From Cladorrhinum sp. PSN259 (lineage: Eukaryota > Ascomycota > Sordariomycetes > Sordariales > Podosporaceae), in NCBI GenBank assembly GCA_033725935.1, contig MU867094.1:62001-126000 (forward strand): a DNA stretch of 64,000 nucleotides. Reading direction: 5' to 3'. Numbering within the stretch: position 1 is the stretch's first letter; each line of letters opens with the position of its first letter. The notes beneath the pieces are model-generated. The model worked only from the letters and a program-made list of their open reading frames with translations, searched no databases and was not told the origin of the DNA. A program made the position numbers and the translations under genes. This document shows, one piece after another, positions 36,463 through 50,070 of the stretch.

Positions 36463-39400
36463 TTGCGGTTAACCCGTAATGAAGGGTGGGAAAAGAAAGG
36501 AAAAGGACATGCATGTAGGAGGTGGGGGGTGGAGGGAAAGGGAAGGGAAGGGATTCCGGTGCCAATATCCCGAGAGCTTGTTGTCCGTCGCTGGGCGTGC
36601 ATGTCGGACGAGGCGCCGGAAGGCGTAAGGCTTTCGTCGCGCAAAAAACAAACGACAACTGAACCCCTGAAATGGAGTTAGAATTTAGTGTCGATTCGCC
36701 CGTTTTTTTCTTTTTCACTCCTGGCACGTTGGTCTCCCGACGATGGGCTTTTTCATGCACGAGCGTCGTTTCTGTCGCTAGATTCGAGGTTTGGTGCAGT
36801 CCGTGAATGTAAACGGTGAGCAAATAAAACGATCCATTCCCCTTGCCTGGTTAAGGAAAGGTCTCGACCACGGTGCCACGTTGTCTGTTTGTGTTTTGGA
36901 GTGGCTCGGCGGCGGGTTCCAAAACAAAAGCTCGCACAAGCACGGTAGTTTATCGAACGCTAAGACTCAATTGCGGCTAGACAGGAAACACGTCCGTGGT
37001 CTGAAGCAAGCTGATGATGCGGTTCAGAACTACACTAGGGTCATTTGAAAAGCCACCGCCGGGACAAGTACCGATATCTCATTCCAACCTGTCGGGAAAG
37101 AAGTTGGGACCGGGGTTGGCCAGATCCTCGGAAACATCCACTCGTCCGCTTATTTTTTCCTTCCTCGCACAAATTATCGCCTTGTGCGAGACATGATGAT
37201 GCAGCGGCTGTCTTGTGCCGTCTCCCTGCCTTTGCTGCAGGGACGGACGGCGGCTTACCAGTGTCTCTTTGCAAAAATGAAATCCCCGCAGCCGTCATGA
37301 ATTTGTTTCTCAACACCGAGTTTTCCGTACTACAATGATTTAAATTATTCGGCCAATACTATGCAGGCAGACGCATTCATGCTGCGTCTCCGAACCATCT
37401 GGGATATCAAAGCCGTAATGGAAACGTTTGTCAGTGTGGTATGTACACACTTGGATTTTTGCTTCTGGGAGTGCCCAGCCTGTTTCCCATCGTCATGGCA
37501 ATTCTAGTGTTGGTAGGCAGGTTCCGAACTGTTGGGACGGTCTAGAGCAGAAAGAGGCGTCAATGTTTGACTGTTGAGGCTTGATGATGGCTTTGGACGT
37601 TGTGAGCTTGGAGACCCTGGCAGGCCGTGCTTATTCGTGGGAAGCATCGCGCGGGCGGCCTGGGGGCGATCCCGAACCATTCTGCTGGGAACAAGCCCCA
37701 GAGAGAAGGAACCGTGGGAATCGCGGGGATCAAAACCACCCAAGACGTCCCAGGCGCTGCAAGCCCGCCCATCACTTTGCGACCTGCCTTTTCCGGACAC
37801 TCAAGACACCAGAAACCTGGGAAGCCATGGCGAAATCTGTCAAGGGGTACGTTTAGCCAGATCTGTGTTTCCGATCCAAGCAGAAATCGCCATCGTAAAA
37901 AGAAAAGAGACATACCACAGTAATGAACGCACATATACCGATGCTACCTCATCTCGTTTCAACATGCATTAAATGCAAGAGTACGTGAAGGATGAAAATA
38001 TCTCGCAACATCACCACTCTTAGCCCTGGACCGGATGACTTGACGTGATACTTGCTAGGAAGCCCCCATGCTTTGTTTTTTTATTAATTGGCTTGGACAA
38101 CACTTGAACCTGAAATCCGGTGATCCTCCTACCGGGGATTGACCTGGGACTCCATCGTGAAGTCAACGCACGGAACTTTGAACCACGAACCCCCCTCCCC
38201 CGCCCTTGCTTCATGCCCTACACCACAAACGACGATAACGACAACAAGGAGGCAAAGGCAAGCAAATTGCATCAAAAAGCATGCAGCCACCCAGAGTCTC
38301 CTCAAGCCCAGCCTCTCTTATGCTCGACAACGTGGAGGCAGTCATCATGGTGGTATTGCGCAAAGGAAATAAGCGAGAGCAATCGCATACAGGAGCGGTC
38401 TGGAACACAATAACTTCGCTTGATATCAACAATCTGGGTGGTGTGGTATCCTTTGCCCACCTTCACCGCAACCTCTTCGTGACGAGAAGAGCGGGCGGGA
38501 TGGCTTGGGCTCGTCTGCTAGGGGGAAACAAGGCCGCTACCATGAGGATTATCGCTGTTATAGGCACATGCGCACCTATAATCACTAGGATGATATGATC
38601 CACAGTGACAGTGAATTGCTGGGACGAATTGATTAAAACTTTTGCGGCCTTAGCTTCGGGTCCGAGTATTCTTGCCTGGCGTTGCTATCTCCCAGGGGGA
38701 GGGGGAGGGGAAGTTCACTGGCGAGCGATGGAACATCGGTGGCTGCAGTTGATGGCGGTGACGACGTCTCCTGATAGGCTGCCTGAGCGGAAACATGGCG
38801 TTCCGGGACAAGTTCGTGATCTGGCCCTTCCCCCATTACCTGGTCTGCCTAATCGGAACTGGAGACTGGCTCACCACATTTCCTTTTGCAGAATCACGGC
38901 GAGGCGCCAGATCGACTGGTGGGAATGTCTTTGCCTCCTTTGTGTTCAAACGTCCAAGTCGATCCTAGCGCGATGCAGTTGCCGTGCTGAGCAACCACCA
39001 CCCCTTGGCTCCTGGTCCGTCCGTCCCTTGTCGGCGCACCGTCCACCATCCATCCAAAGGACTCACCAACACGTCGCCGTGATGGAGTCGCAAGTGCTGT
39101 ATTTCCGTGCGACCTGTTGGTATGCTGTGGGAGTCATGATGCGTGGTGTCCGTCCGTATAGTATCATGTCCTTGGAATTGATTGACGGACCCTTGCATCT
39201 TGTCTCCAAATTTAGGCCACAGTTACATCGGATAGCAAGCCCTCTCCCCTTTCACTGCCTCAGCACCCCGTGCGGCCCGCGGCTTAAACTCCGGTCAAAA
39301 GGTGTGTGTGTGTGGACTGCGCAATGGTGTGGGGGACCGGCTGGTGGCAGTGGCCACTGCTGCCCCCAAAACGCCAGTGCCAAATGCCAAATGCCCAAAT

Positions 39401-42400
39401 CAATGAAGTCATGTGGCACGAGATGTGGGTGAATACTTTGGCCCAATCTTGACGTGCCCGCCCACCGTTACCTCGCAGGACTCCAGCGATGCGGGCATGC
39501 GCGCGAGTCTGCAGCGAAAATCAACCTCAAATTTCATTGTCAATTCTCGGTTGAAGGCGGCATCTACCCCCTGGCAAGTCCTGCAGATGTTATTTCGACA
39601 AGGACGAGGCTCCAGCGCCTGTGTCCAAGTGCATGTTGCGTACAGAGTACATACATCGGGTGGCATTGAGTGGTCACTCGCAATATTGATATTGTTCTAG
39701 AAGCTTGTTATTGATGAATTGCGCGCCTGATTTGGCAACTTCCTTCATAGTTTGCCTGCATCACGATGCCACCTTTTGAAAGTGCTGCCACACCGGTAGC
39801 CTGTGCCCTTACGCCTTCCCACACCACACCCGCGCAGCCGTTTTACACTATCAAATGCCAAATCCCGTGCTAGGTCAGGTCTGGCCAAGCTGCCCAGCGA
39901 TTGAGGGGTCGTCCGGTGATCAGGAAAGGTCGCTGTTCCAGGTACAATTCCCTTGGGGTAAATTGGCTTCTTTGATTGGACCATGGCGGGATGGTGGCTT
40001 GATGCCATTCAAACTCGTAAATGTGCGCGGAACTTGCCGCTTGAATCCCTGGCCAAATGATCAAGGTGGGCCGGTGACGGCTTGCGGTCTTGTGGGGCAG
40101 TCACCGTGGTGTGCGCTGCCAGCTCTTCAAACTCAAAGGGCCATCCACCAAGTCTGCGATGAAATGCTGCTGGTCCGTACTGCGTACACCACTCATACTT
40201 TGAAGCCATCCGTCATGTTTGGTGGCCCTTTGGTGCTCGATTGGCTCGTGCGCTCAAGAGGAGAGTTGCTTCGGTTCCGAGATCTCCTGTGGCTAGGCCT
40301 GCTCAGGTTAGTGCATCAAGATCCGTCCTGCGTCTCGTCTCGTTTACTATTTCTGCTTTTGGCCAAGCTCGCTTGATCCCTGGCACTCGAGTTCCCATTG
40401 GACCACAGACGAAAAGCAAAGTTTGGAGATCTGCGGCACAGATCCGGATCCAAGACTTGAAGAAACACACAAAATGCGCCAATCTCTTCGCGGCATTGAT
40501 GCTCGGTTGACAGGATTAATGACGGATGGCAGCCGATGATCAAAAGCATCCTTCTCTTTTGCAGTCGCTCTGGTCCGTGAGCAAAATAAGTACCATGGAA
40601 GCAAAGTTACGGAAAAGCATCAGAGCCACTGGCAATACGAACTGATGGCTCAAAGGAGCACTCTTCAAGTTCTGTAGGGTTTATCCGAGGCCTTGTTGCT
40701 TCGAAAAGTCTGCATGTTATGAGCATTGTGCATATTATTTCCCAATGCAACAAACACGGGACGGGATGTGATATCGATGGGACTCGGGCAAAAGCAAAGC
40801 GCTGTTTACTGTCTCTGCCCATTTCTTAATCGGCGTGAAAGTGACAGGAACGCAGAGCGGGTAGAGCAGAGTTGACAGTGGATTTTTCCATCTCGGAAGT
40901 TTTAGTAAACACTCTGAACGGCGGCCGGGGACGATGGACCGGCCGGCTCCAGATATGCTCGGCGAGAATGTCTGTCGTCGGCCGTGTTGATCCGACATTT
41001 GTCCGCAACTTCCGGATTGTATTTGTGTCTACACCTGACGCCACCGTGCATGTTCTTTCTGCACCGGCCAATGCTTCTCGAATTCTCTAACCAAAAGTTG
41101 GGGAAAGAGGCGTTGGGGGCCGTTGCCCAGAAAGCCGCCATCGTCAACCACAGCTGCCGTGTGTGTTTCGGGGCCGTTTTGAAGTGGGGTGACGCTACAG
41201 TATGTATGGAGAGCGATAGCGACCAATTTTTTTAATCATCAGTGATCTCTCGAGTCTCGATCGAGTGGATTGGGCCAGTCGATGGCACCCACACCATCAC
41301 CCACTGCTTGCGGGCCTCGGGGAGGCCGCCTTGGCACACCCCCCATCTCGAGATCCGGAGAGATGAAGCAACTGGAGTCCTGGGTCCTCAAGAGATCATT
41401 TTACATCTCGACGGTGTATCGGGTTTGAGAGAATTTGCAAATCTGCCTCGATTGTTTGAAAAGGCCTTGCCCGTAGCGTTTTTGTCCACGATCCACTTCA
41501 AGAGGCTTAAGGAGAAAAAACAAGAAGTCGGAAACATGAAACTGGCCGACCGCGCTGTTCCATTTCTGGCCTTGTCGCACTGATTGCCCAAAATGGTTTT
41601 GTGTGGTCTCCGCATTACCGTGCTGCCAACCCCAGTTGAACTTCAAAACTTGGCGAGATTGAGTGTTGCTCATCCGAAGATTTCGTGACAGAGTTGCAGT
41701 CGACGCAACCTTCACTTACATCTACGACACTCGGTCGACTGGGCCTGGAGGTGTGATGATAGGCGATGAAGTGGTATCGGGGGAAATCAACGACAAGGCC
41801 TTGGATGCATTTTGACATGGATGGTGAAGATCAGTGACGGCGGGTCCCGTGGTTCGCGACCAACAAAGTACCACAGGGGTCCGAGGAGGTACCTTTCTGA
41901 ACAGAGGGAATTGTGGCACAGTCGGTTTTTGGAGGAAAAAAAGAGAAGAGTGTAAACCGCGCAGTGACGAACCACCAACCATTGACTTCGATTCCAATAC
42001 ACCCAGCACAACCATATCTTCAGATGACAAAAAAACTACAAAAAAAAACTGCTGCATCATTCAGCCACTGCATCGATTGGAAACTATGGTGGATGTCAAT
42101 TTTTAGAACATACCTCTGGAATTAACAAGTGGTATGTGGTCTGTGGTTGGCTTGGTTGGCATCTTTTTCCGACAGGCTGGAAAAGCTTTGATGTTTGTTG
42201 GGTTCAAACCTGGAATTTACGCCCTGTCCTAATCTGCGCTAAGATGACAGGTGCCGGCGACGGGATGGCGTAAAAGACCACATTGAACCATTCGCTGCGC
42301 TGACCGCTCCCCCGGAATCAACGTTTCTGATCCCCGATATTTGTTGTTGCTGTGTTGGCAATCTGACTGTCAATCATCCCATGCCGACCGACCTAGGTGA

Positions 42401-45400
42401 GGCAAGGTGACACGGACAGACTGCTAAGCGGGCAACTTTTCGTCCGATCTTACTTTGGTTACGTATACACCACAATGGCCATACAATGAATGCACCAAGC
42501 GATTGCCGCCCCCTTTGATAAGAACTTGGAAGATCTCCATATTCACTCTACCGTTTTATCTCTCTGTTAGATGCTCATCTGCCGGTCACGACCCGCAGGC
42601 AGGCCAAGCAGCATGAACCAAACAAGCCACTCTCCTTTCCCGTACAGATCGAATATTCTGAGATGGCCAATCATGCAGCAGAGTCACAGAGGCATTGAGA
42701 TGCTACTGGTAGTCGCGGTTAGAGGGGTCTATCTGGTCGCCTCGCCTCGCGTCGAGAGACACCTTACCTAAGCGACATCGCTTGTTGACGATAAACCATT
42801 GCCGGCGGGGGTGGCGGAGCTTTAGTGTAGTCGACGCTCAAGTGCCAGCAATTGGGATCAAAATAAACCATGCACGTGTATCAAAGGTCGTAACGGAGAG
42901 TTCCGACTGTTTGTGGGGGAGGCACTGCTCGTACAGACACTCTGACTATCACATAGCTACAGGAACGCATCATGCATGTCGAGAGCCTGTCGACCGCCAC
43001 TGAACCCTTCCTCCGGTGTTTGGTGGCTGGCTCGGCATAGAGGCGCCACCGCAGGGTTTGTTGGGGACGATCGATATTGGATTCCTACCAGTCAATAATG
43101 AAATGTTCTTGCATACCAAGCTATTAACAGTGCAGCTTGCCTGGTAGTGACGAAATGCCGCAGTTAGCTATAGGATGCGTGTCACATGGTTGCAGCAGCC
43201 TGCTGTTCTATCATGGAGAATACCCTGATTGTGTCTGCAACATGGACGTTTTGTGCGTGTAATGCGCATTCGCAGATCAAGAATTACTTGGACGAATAAA
43301 CTAATCTTCGGGGATACTACCCTACCACATCGGCGACCAGAAGTGCGTCAGATTACACGGCATTTTGTTTGCGAAGGGATAGCTCTCACGGATGGCTGCA
43401 TGTGGTCGGTGTCACTTTTCGCTGCGTCGGTGAATAAACGAATTGCCCTGTTGGACGCCTTTTAGATGAAGGATTTTGGAGAGTTTTGCTGGCTCGGTGG
43501 GTGAAGTGGACGAGGTGGGTGGGTGAGGGCACGCCCAAGAATTACATGTAACTACCCATCATTACCCTGCCGTGCGATTGGCCTTCCATGTTTGCATTGT
43601 ATCTTACATCTGATACCGAATTTGTCCATCAGATTTGTGTAATTCTGTCATGGTTGCACCGCCTCTCCTCCGATAACCCCCTCTGATTATTTTTGGATTT
43701 TACCTTTCCCCACACACCGGAAAGACACCGCGGGGACACCCTAGTCTCACCCGGGCACCCGTCCCTCGAAATGTGCCCCGCCCCAACGTAAAGACACCAA
43801 TCAGCCACCTATCAGCGGATCATGCCGGGCTCAGCCACCTCTTGGGTCTCTGGGCAGGTACCTCTTGCATTCTGCACAAGGTGGGTTACACTGGGAACTT
43901 TGGGATGTGCTTTTCCATTTCAATAACTCTTCTGGTTCAATGTCGCGGGTGCCGTTCTAGGTTTATGCTGATGTTACAGAAAAACCCACGGAAATTCGAA
44001 CCAATGCAGCGGATGCAGCAGATGCAGCAGATGCATCAATTGCATACAGCACCTGGCGGCAGTCCGATGAGTCTGCTAATGCTAGTATGGAGAACCTGGA
44101 AGGTGGCCCGACTGCGATGCGGTCTTTTTCTTCGGCATCGTAAGGCGTGCCATCACGGGGCTTCCTTGCGATACCTTCCACGTGCCTGTCCCGACGAGTA
44201 ATCCAGACTCTAGACTTCGCATTCGGAAGTTATTTTCTGCTAGAAGGCATCCACTACATTCCCCGCCAGAACCGGACCCTGCATCTCGTGTCAGTCTGAA
44301 TTTCACTCCAGTTGCAGATTTCGATCCACAGCAGCTTCCAGCACAGTATCAATCAGAGACATGGTGCCGCCTTTCCGCTGGGCCACATACGGCGTTGTCT
44401 GGGGTCCGGGAGAATGGGAGAACCATCAATCACCGACACACGATGACATATGCCGGGACTGTCTGTGTCCCATCACACATCATCAATGGGCCTGCTGTCG
44501 TTCTTGCTGTTGCTGTAGTAGTACAATCGGGTGCGTTACTAATTAATAAACAGTACCCGTTGGCTTGCATCTTTTCATTACATCAACGACGTCTCCGAGA
44601 TTACATTGGCATCTTGCGCTAAACAAAAGTTTGGCTTCCACAGTATCTTCACATCTTTTACACCTGGGTGTCAAGGCCCGTCACATTTCACTCTTGTAAA
44701 GAAAGGGAATCGAGACACAGTGCACTGCGAAATAGCTAAAACCACCGGAGACCAGAGCCTCTTCGGGACAGTTGCCCACGAGTGTGTGTCTTTGGGGTTT
44801 CCGTGTCCACTGACACATTGTCGCAGTCACAGACCAAATTGAGTGGATGGGATACGAAAATTTGGGCCTCGTTGTTTGGCTTCCAGGTCAAAAAGAAGAT
44901 GGGCAACACGGGTTTCCCGGTATTGTCGGCGTCGTGACGTGCCCATTACATCCGCGTCATCCACCTCTCATATTCTCTGGTGGGCCTCTTCATTTATGGT
45001 TGCGGATGTCGCTGGACCGGAGCTTGAGGTTGCCATCAAGGAGGTCCTCCGAACATTACCGGCCGGCCCAATACGTTCGGTCTTGAACACCCTGGCCTGC
45101 GGATTTTACCTTCACAGGCAGGATGCCTGATTGTTTGAGTTTGCACCGAGCACGCTGTCATCTTAATCGTAAGCAAGACCAGGTTGCTCCATCCATGTCA
45201 CTTGGTGGTCAACTCTTGGCCCACTTCCGTAGAGGCTCGCAGAGCAGTCTCACTTCTAGATTATTCATTCACATAATCTGTCCACCTATCTATCCGGAAT
45301 ACCACCACCGGCGATGCAGGGAGAAGTCATTTTCAACATGCGCAGATGTCAAGCCACCCCTTTGGCTTGGAGGGTGGAAGGGGGAAGAAGGGTTGGCCCA

Positions 45401-47658
45401 ATCCGGACATGGATAAGGCTGTGCACTTTATTTCGAGCGCACAACACAGCGCATTGTGCATCACGTCCTGGTCAGATCCGGGTTTTCATTGGCTGGTCTA
45501 GTCTCTCAAGCCACTATGCCGAACAAGATGAAGGGCACCCCCCGATGCACCAAGAACTGGGGCGTTGCAGTTACTTTACGGGCTGGCAGGCTTAATCATC
45601 GACCAGCAATTCGGGAGTGCGCAGCAGCAGCACTGCACTAGTAGTCGCATACGCAAGGACGGGAGCGCAGCACAGATTGTGAATAAAAATATCTTTTCTT
45701 TGATCTGGCATGCGACCAAAGAGTCGGATACAGGATGGGACCTGCGGCGCGGCCAGAGCCTCCACAGTCTCGGGCGGCAGTTGAAGCGATGATGGAATAA
45801 CGATGGCGATGGCCTCTTTGTTTCATGGGGATACGGACTGCCGAATGGCTGACGGTTGTTGCGAATCTCTTGGCTCCGATGGGAGTGGACTCTGCGCTTT
45901 GTTGCTGTTGTTGTTGTTGTTGTTGTCGTGTGGAGTAGCCGAGGAGATGCGATGCTGGCAACCAGAGGTTCCCGCCCTCGCAAGACCCGATACCCCGAGA
46001 GGGGGTGAGGGCCAGAGTGTGCTCGAGAGAGGGGAAATATGGGCTATTTTCCTCCTAAAACGGCGTATGGGCGTGAGACTGTATTGAGGACATGTCCGTC
46101 TCACAGCTAGTTCACCGGTCGTGCGACGGATGGGAACCTTGTGATTCACCCACCCACCAGACCACACCAGACTCTTCTTAGAGACAGACGACAAACAGCA
46201 GACATCGGGGCCGAGGGGTGTGTCGACTCAAGATGGCGGCGATAGCCGGCCGATATTTTCCCCCTCTTACGCGACCAGAGAGCACACAAAGTTCAGGGGT
46301 TCAATAAGAAACAAATAACAGTGCCTTTTTCGTGGAAATAGAGCACATTTGGGCGACAAAGAACCGCGTTTACGGCGGGCGGGCAATGCACTGGCATTGG
46401 ACTTTGAGTTCTGATGACAGGGGTCCAACGAATGGCAACGCCCTGGCGGCTGCCAATAATTCAACAGCAAAAAAGAGTCCAGAACGAAAACCGGCCAAAG
46501 GCCCAGGTGTGGGGGGAGAAAGTACCCGACCATCAGCACAACAGACGCCAAAGACTCTCTTGTTTCAGTCAGTAGTGAAGATGGATTGAGGGTAAGGGGG
46601 GAAGAGGGTAGGAAGATGGGAACAAGAGACGAGGAACGCACCCACGGACGGGGCGGCGGTCGCGATCCAGAATCGAATGTCTGTGTCTCTGCGTCTGTCT
46701 CATTCCGGCTCTCGCACAGAACAGGGTCCTAGGAACGTGGTGTTCTGCTCTCCCGCGGCAAGCAGCGAGCGACAGTCGAGGGTGAGGAACTGCACTCCTC
46801 TGCAAGCACGCACCAAGCCTTCGAGGTCTCCATCCACTCGCTAACCCCTGTCTGTTGTTCACGCCAACCAGAGAGCCGGATGATGGAGGGGAGACCCCCT
46901 CCTTGCAACAGGACTGGGCCCCGTTTTCTGAGGGCTCCCAAACACCCTTGCCCTTGGCCTCGACCACCCCTGTCAACAAGAGCCCAAGAGAAGGTACAAG
47001 GTACATGATACCCTGCCCCATGCAACCCAGGCTTTGTACCCAGGTATCCTCGTACCTGACAAGGGGCCAATGTACCACACCCCCATGCATCTGCGAGTAC
47101 TGAGCCTCTCTGGCCAGGAGCCCTACTGGAGATCTGCCTCCACCAGCGAGAAGCTCATGGGGGGGTATTTAGAATCCTCACATCCCCCCGAGCTACATCC
47201 AAAACTACACATGCTCACCATCCCGTGTCGAACTTCATCCCCGGATCCAAGTGTTTTGCATCATACCCCACGCGCCGGCTAGTTCTTCGACAAGGACTTA
47301 CACTCGTTCCCCCATCGAGGCGCAGCAGCATCCAGTATTATTTAGGATCTCGACATCTCACCAAAAGCTCAACCAAGTATAACTGGACGGTTTTGAATCA
47401 AGACACTCGAAAAATAGGACGAATTATAGAGTTACCAGCAACAAGACTACTACAGAACAAAACACCAACTCCGTTCGCTGTCTGGAGCATGCGCGCAGGT
47501 CCGTCGTCATCGATTCCACAGGCTGCCTAGAGGCCGCATTAACTAACGCGGGTGTCTCTCTCCAGCCTGAGTCTCTTGTCACTCGTTTAGCTATTTGATT
47601 CAGGAGATCCCCCCGCCGGGTCACTCCTCTACAAACCAGCTCATCACCCGCCGACCAC

Positions 47659-50070
47659 ATGGTCATCCCCGGCCACCACGAGGCCAAAGACTACAATCAC
47701 ATCAACATGTATCCCGAGCCCCCTCACTACCAATCAGCACCAATGGAGGTGAACGGTCTTTCCCCAGAGGCATACAGCACGTACACTTCGCGGTCATCTC
47801 ACGAGTACCCAACTACGATGGCCTATGAGCAGGGCGCCATCTACGCAGAAACCCCGTACTTGTACCAGAACGGCCACAACGGGTCATCACCAGGCATGTA
47901 TACCGACGACAACGACGCACGCGGGCCGGCATCCGACCTTAGCATCGCCAGTGCCTCATCCTCCAACGTGGGTTCACCGCTTTCGAGCCACGGCCAGATG
48001 GACGGACAGATGGCGCCGATCCCAGAGTGGGCCACGGGCCCCCACGGACTTGGACTTAACCCCGGGATCGTCGAGAGCGATTATACTGAATATTCATATG
48101 CTCCTGACGGATACGAGTATAACCCGGGCTTCGAGTATCCCGTCAGCAAAACTCCAGGCTTTGTTGGTGAGTTGGCACAGATCCCTAGGTCTTCTTCTTC
48201 TTCTTTCTTTTCTGGTCTTCCTGCTCCTCCTCGCCCGGCTTGGAGCCCGCGCGCGCACCGACATACGCCCCGCGGTTCCTGTGGTTCCATTTCCTCTTCT
48301 ATTTCGTGCGATTCCACGGCCACGGTCGTCCCAAGGCCGTCAACGCCCCCTTCAGTGCTTGCTGTCGACACGCGCCTGGCCCAGGCGTCTGTGATTGCGT
48401 CCCCATCACATTCAGCGGCCTCTTCAACGGCCCCGGGCCTTGTTTTTGCTTCTTCTGCTGCTTCTTCTGCCTCTTCTTTCTCATCCCCTCCACTCCCAGC
48501 GTGGAGCAGTCCGCCTTTGGACGGCAGCCCCACGGCTTGCCCCAAGACGCCCTCTCATCGTCTCCTTTCGTCTCCTTTCTTTTCTCAGTCGAGCGGGCAT
48601 TTTGTTGCCCCTCTGCAGACCTCTTGTTGGTTTCCTCTGTCGCGTATTCAGTCTTTCCGCCATGAACAGCACACTGACATGAAATGCCATGCAGATCCCA
48701 TTTTGATCCACCCAGACGCGAGGCCAATGATGCCCGGTTACGATCAACAGTACCCAGCACCACCTCCCTCGGCATACCCGGCATCTCCCGCCCTGTCAGC
48801 TTCCCCGCAGCTCCGCAACGGGAGCACATCGCCCTTCATGTCCAACTGCTACCCTGGCTTCTCGCCATTCCCGCCACCGGTTGATGCGCAAAGGCGACCA
48901 TCCATCGTCTCGTATAACTCAAACACTTACTCACCCGAAAACCCATACAGCGGGGATGAGTCCAAGGAGAAGCAGAGATGCCCCCATCCCGAGTGCGGCA
49001 AGGTCTTCAAGGATCTCAAGGCGCACATGCTCACCCACCAAGAGGAGCGCCCCGAGAAGTGCCCCATCGCAACTTGCGAATATCATGTCAAGGGGTTTGC
49101 GAGGAAGTACGACAAAAACAGGCACACATTGACCCACTACAAGGGCACAATGGTTTGCGGTTTCTGCCCAGGCTCAGGCTCAGCGGCAGAGAAGTCGTTT
49201 AATCGCGCCGATGTCTTCAAGCGCCACTTGACTGCTGTCCACGGCGTTGAGCAAACACCCCCAAATAGCCGCAAGAAGACCGGAGGTGCTTCTGGCAACA
49301 ACGCCAACAAGAAGTTGACAGGATACGCCCCAGATGCCACTGGCAAGTGCTCGACATGCTCGCAGACCTTCAGCAATGCTCAGGACTTTTACGAACATCT
49401 TGACGACTGCGTTCTGCGCATTGTACAACAGGAGGACCCTGCAGAGGCCATCAATGCTAAGCGATTGGCTGAGGTTGAGAACGACCGAGATGTTGTCAAC
49501 ACTCTCGAGAAAAACAACCTCCCTACCACCACCATGATGAACAGCGCCGAGGACGAGGACGAGGATGAGAATATGGAAGACGGCGAGTTCGACGACGACT
49601 CCAAGATGGCACGCGGCTTGAAAGGATCTCCTACTAAGAGAAAGGGCGGCAACCCTCCAAACGGTGTGCAAAAGTCGCGCGGTATGACGCACTCGCGCGG
49701 TGGCTACCCAGTGGCAGTCAAGTCAAGGGGCCGCAAGAACAGGCGCGACTACCCATCGTCTTGGGGCTTCGACAAGGGCCAAATGACCATGAAGAAGCGT
49801 GTCATGGCTGTTTTCGACGGCGCCCGACGCCTGCACAAGGATGACATGATGCTTTCAACCGAACAGGAAGTCCGCATCAAGCTGTCTGACGGCAAGTCGT
49901 ACGTCACCGACCTCGACTTGCAAACATTAAAGCGCGCCGAGGGCTATCTCAATGCCACCGACGAGGAGAAGGGGCCTTGGGTTTCAGATGACCTGACTGA
50001 GGAGCAAATCAAGCAGATGCTTACCCTAACTCCCGAGATCACCCAGCCAACTGCCACCGCCACTCAATAA
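47659..50070 (+). CDS. C2H2 zinc-finger transcription factor
   Basis: Preferred model: exons 47659-48166 and 48695-50070, 627 residues. The 528-nt intron has a GTGAGT donor, a CTGAC branch 19 nt before the acceptor and a CAG end. It is a multiple of three without an in-frame stop, so a retained form would give 803 residues. The N-terminal half is Ser/Pro/Tyr-rich. Zinc fingers lie at about residues 264-350: CPHPECGKVFKDLKAHMLTH, then CPIATCEYHVKGFARKYDKNRH, then CGFCPGSGSAAEKSFNRADVFKRHLTAVH. A fourth CSTC-X12-HLDDC element follows at about 377-393. An acidic stretch (DEDEDENMEDGEFDDD) and a conserved basic segment (SRGRKNRRDYPSSWGFDKGQ) follow. It should bind DNA in the nucleus; target genes are unknown. 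The ATG at 47659 has a good context, and a second ATG lies at 47707. Confidence 0.88.
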   Translation: MVIPGHHEAKDYNHINMYPEPPHYQSAPMEVNGLSPEAYSTYTSRSSHEYPTTMAYEQGAIYAETPYLYQNGHNGSSPGMYTDDNDARGPASDLSIASASSSNVGSPLSSHGQMDGQMAPIPEWATGPHGLGLNPGIVESDYTEYSYAPDGYEYNPGFEYPVSKTPGFVGELAQIPRSSSSSFFSGLPAPPRPAWSPRAHRHTPRGSCGSISSSISCDSTATVVPRPSTPPSVLAVDTRLAQASVIASPSHSAASSTAPGLVFASSAASSASSFSSPPLPAWSSPPLDGSPTACPKTPSHRLLSSPFFSQSSGHFVAPLQTSCWFPLSRIQSFRHEQHTDMKCHADPILIHPDARPMMPGYDQQYPAPPPSAYPASPALSASPQLRNGSTSPFMSNCYPGFSPFPPPVDAQRRPSIVSYNSNTYSPENPYSGDESKEKQRCPHPECGKVFKDLKAHMLTHQEERPEKCPIATCEYHVKGFARKYDKNRHTLTHYKGTMVCGFCPGSGSAAEKSFNRADVFKRHLTAVHGVEQTPPNSRKKTGGASGNNANKKLTGYAPDATGKCSTCSQTFSNAQDFYEHLDDCVLRIVQQEDPAEAINAKRLAEVENDRDVVNTLEKNNLPTTTMMNSAEDEDEDENMEDGEFDDDSKMARGLKGSPTKRKGGNPPNGVQKSRGMTHSRGGYPVAVKSRGRKNRRDYPSSWGFDKGQMTMKKRVMAVFDGARRLHKDDMMLSTEQEVRIKLSDGKSYVTDLDLQTLKRAEGYLNATDEEKGPWVSDDLTEEQIKQMLTLTPEITQPTATATQ

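Larger units (their letters stand above)
31490..47658. other. 16-kb region without a supported gene
   Basis: This is a quarter of the window. After the NOP1 3' UTR, open frames up to 275 codons occur (38605-39432 plus; 37560-37934 minus; 35596-36369 minus through a trinucleotide repeat). None has a recognisable domain, most overlap rival frames, and composition is Pro, Arg, Cys and Trp biased. The part 32.1-33.7 kb is AT-richer. A 82-codon minus frame at 33130-33378 looks faintly like a transporter fragment. Simple repeats are listed separately. The right part may be a long promoter or leader for the zinc-finger gene. I see no transposase, reverse transcriptase or long terminal repeats. Confidence 0.45.

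Noticed and set aside
38040..38170. GGTTCAAG word near 38110 on the minus strand, possible tRNA
   Set aside because: The 5-bp T-stem cannot form and no acceptor stem closes it.
38605..39432. 275-codon open frame
   Set aside because: No domain, biased Pro/Arg/Cys/Trp composition, no flanking splice sites and rival frames on the other strand.
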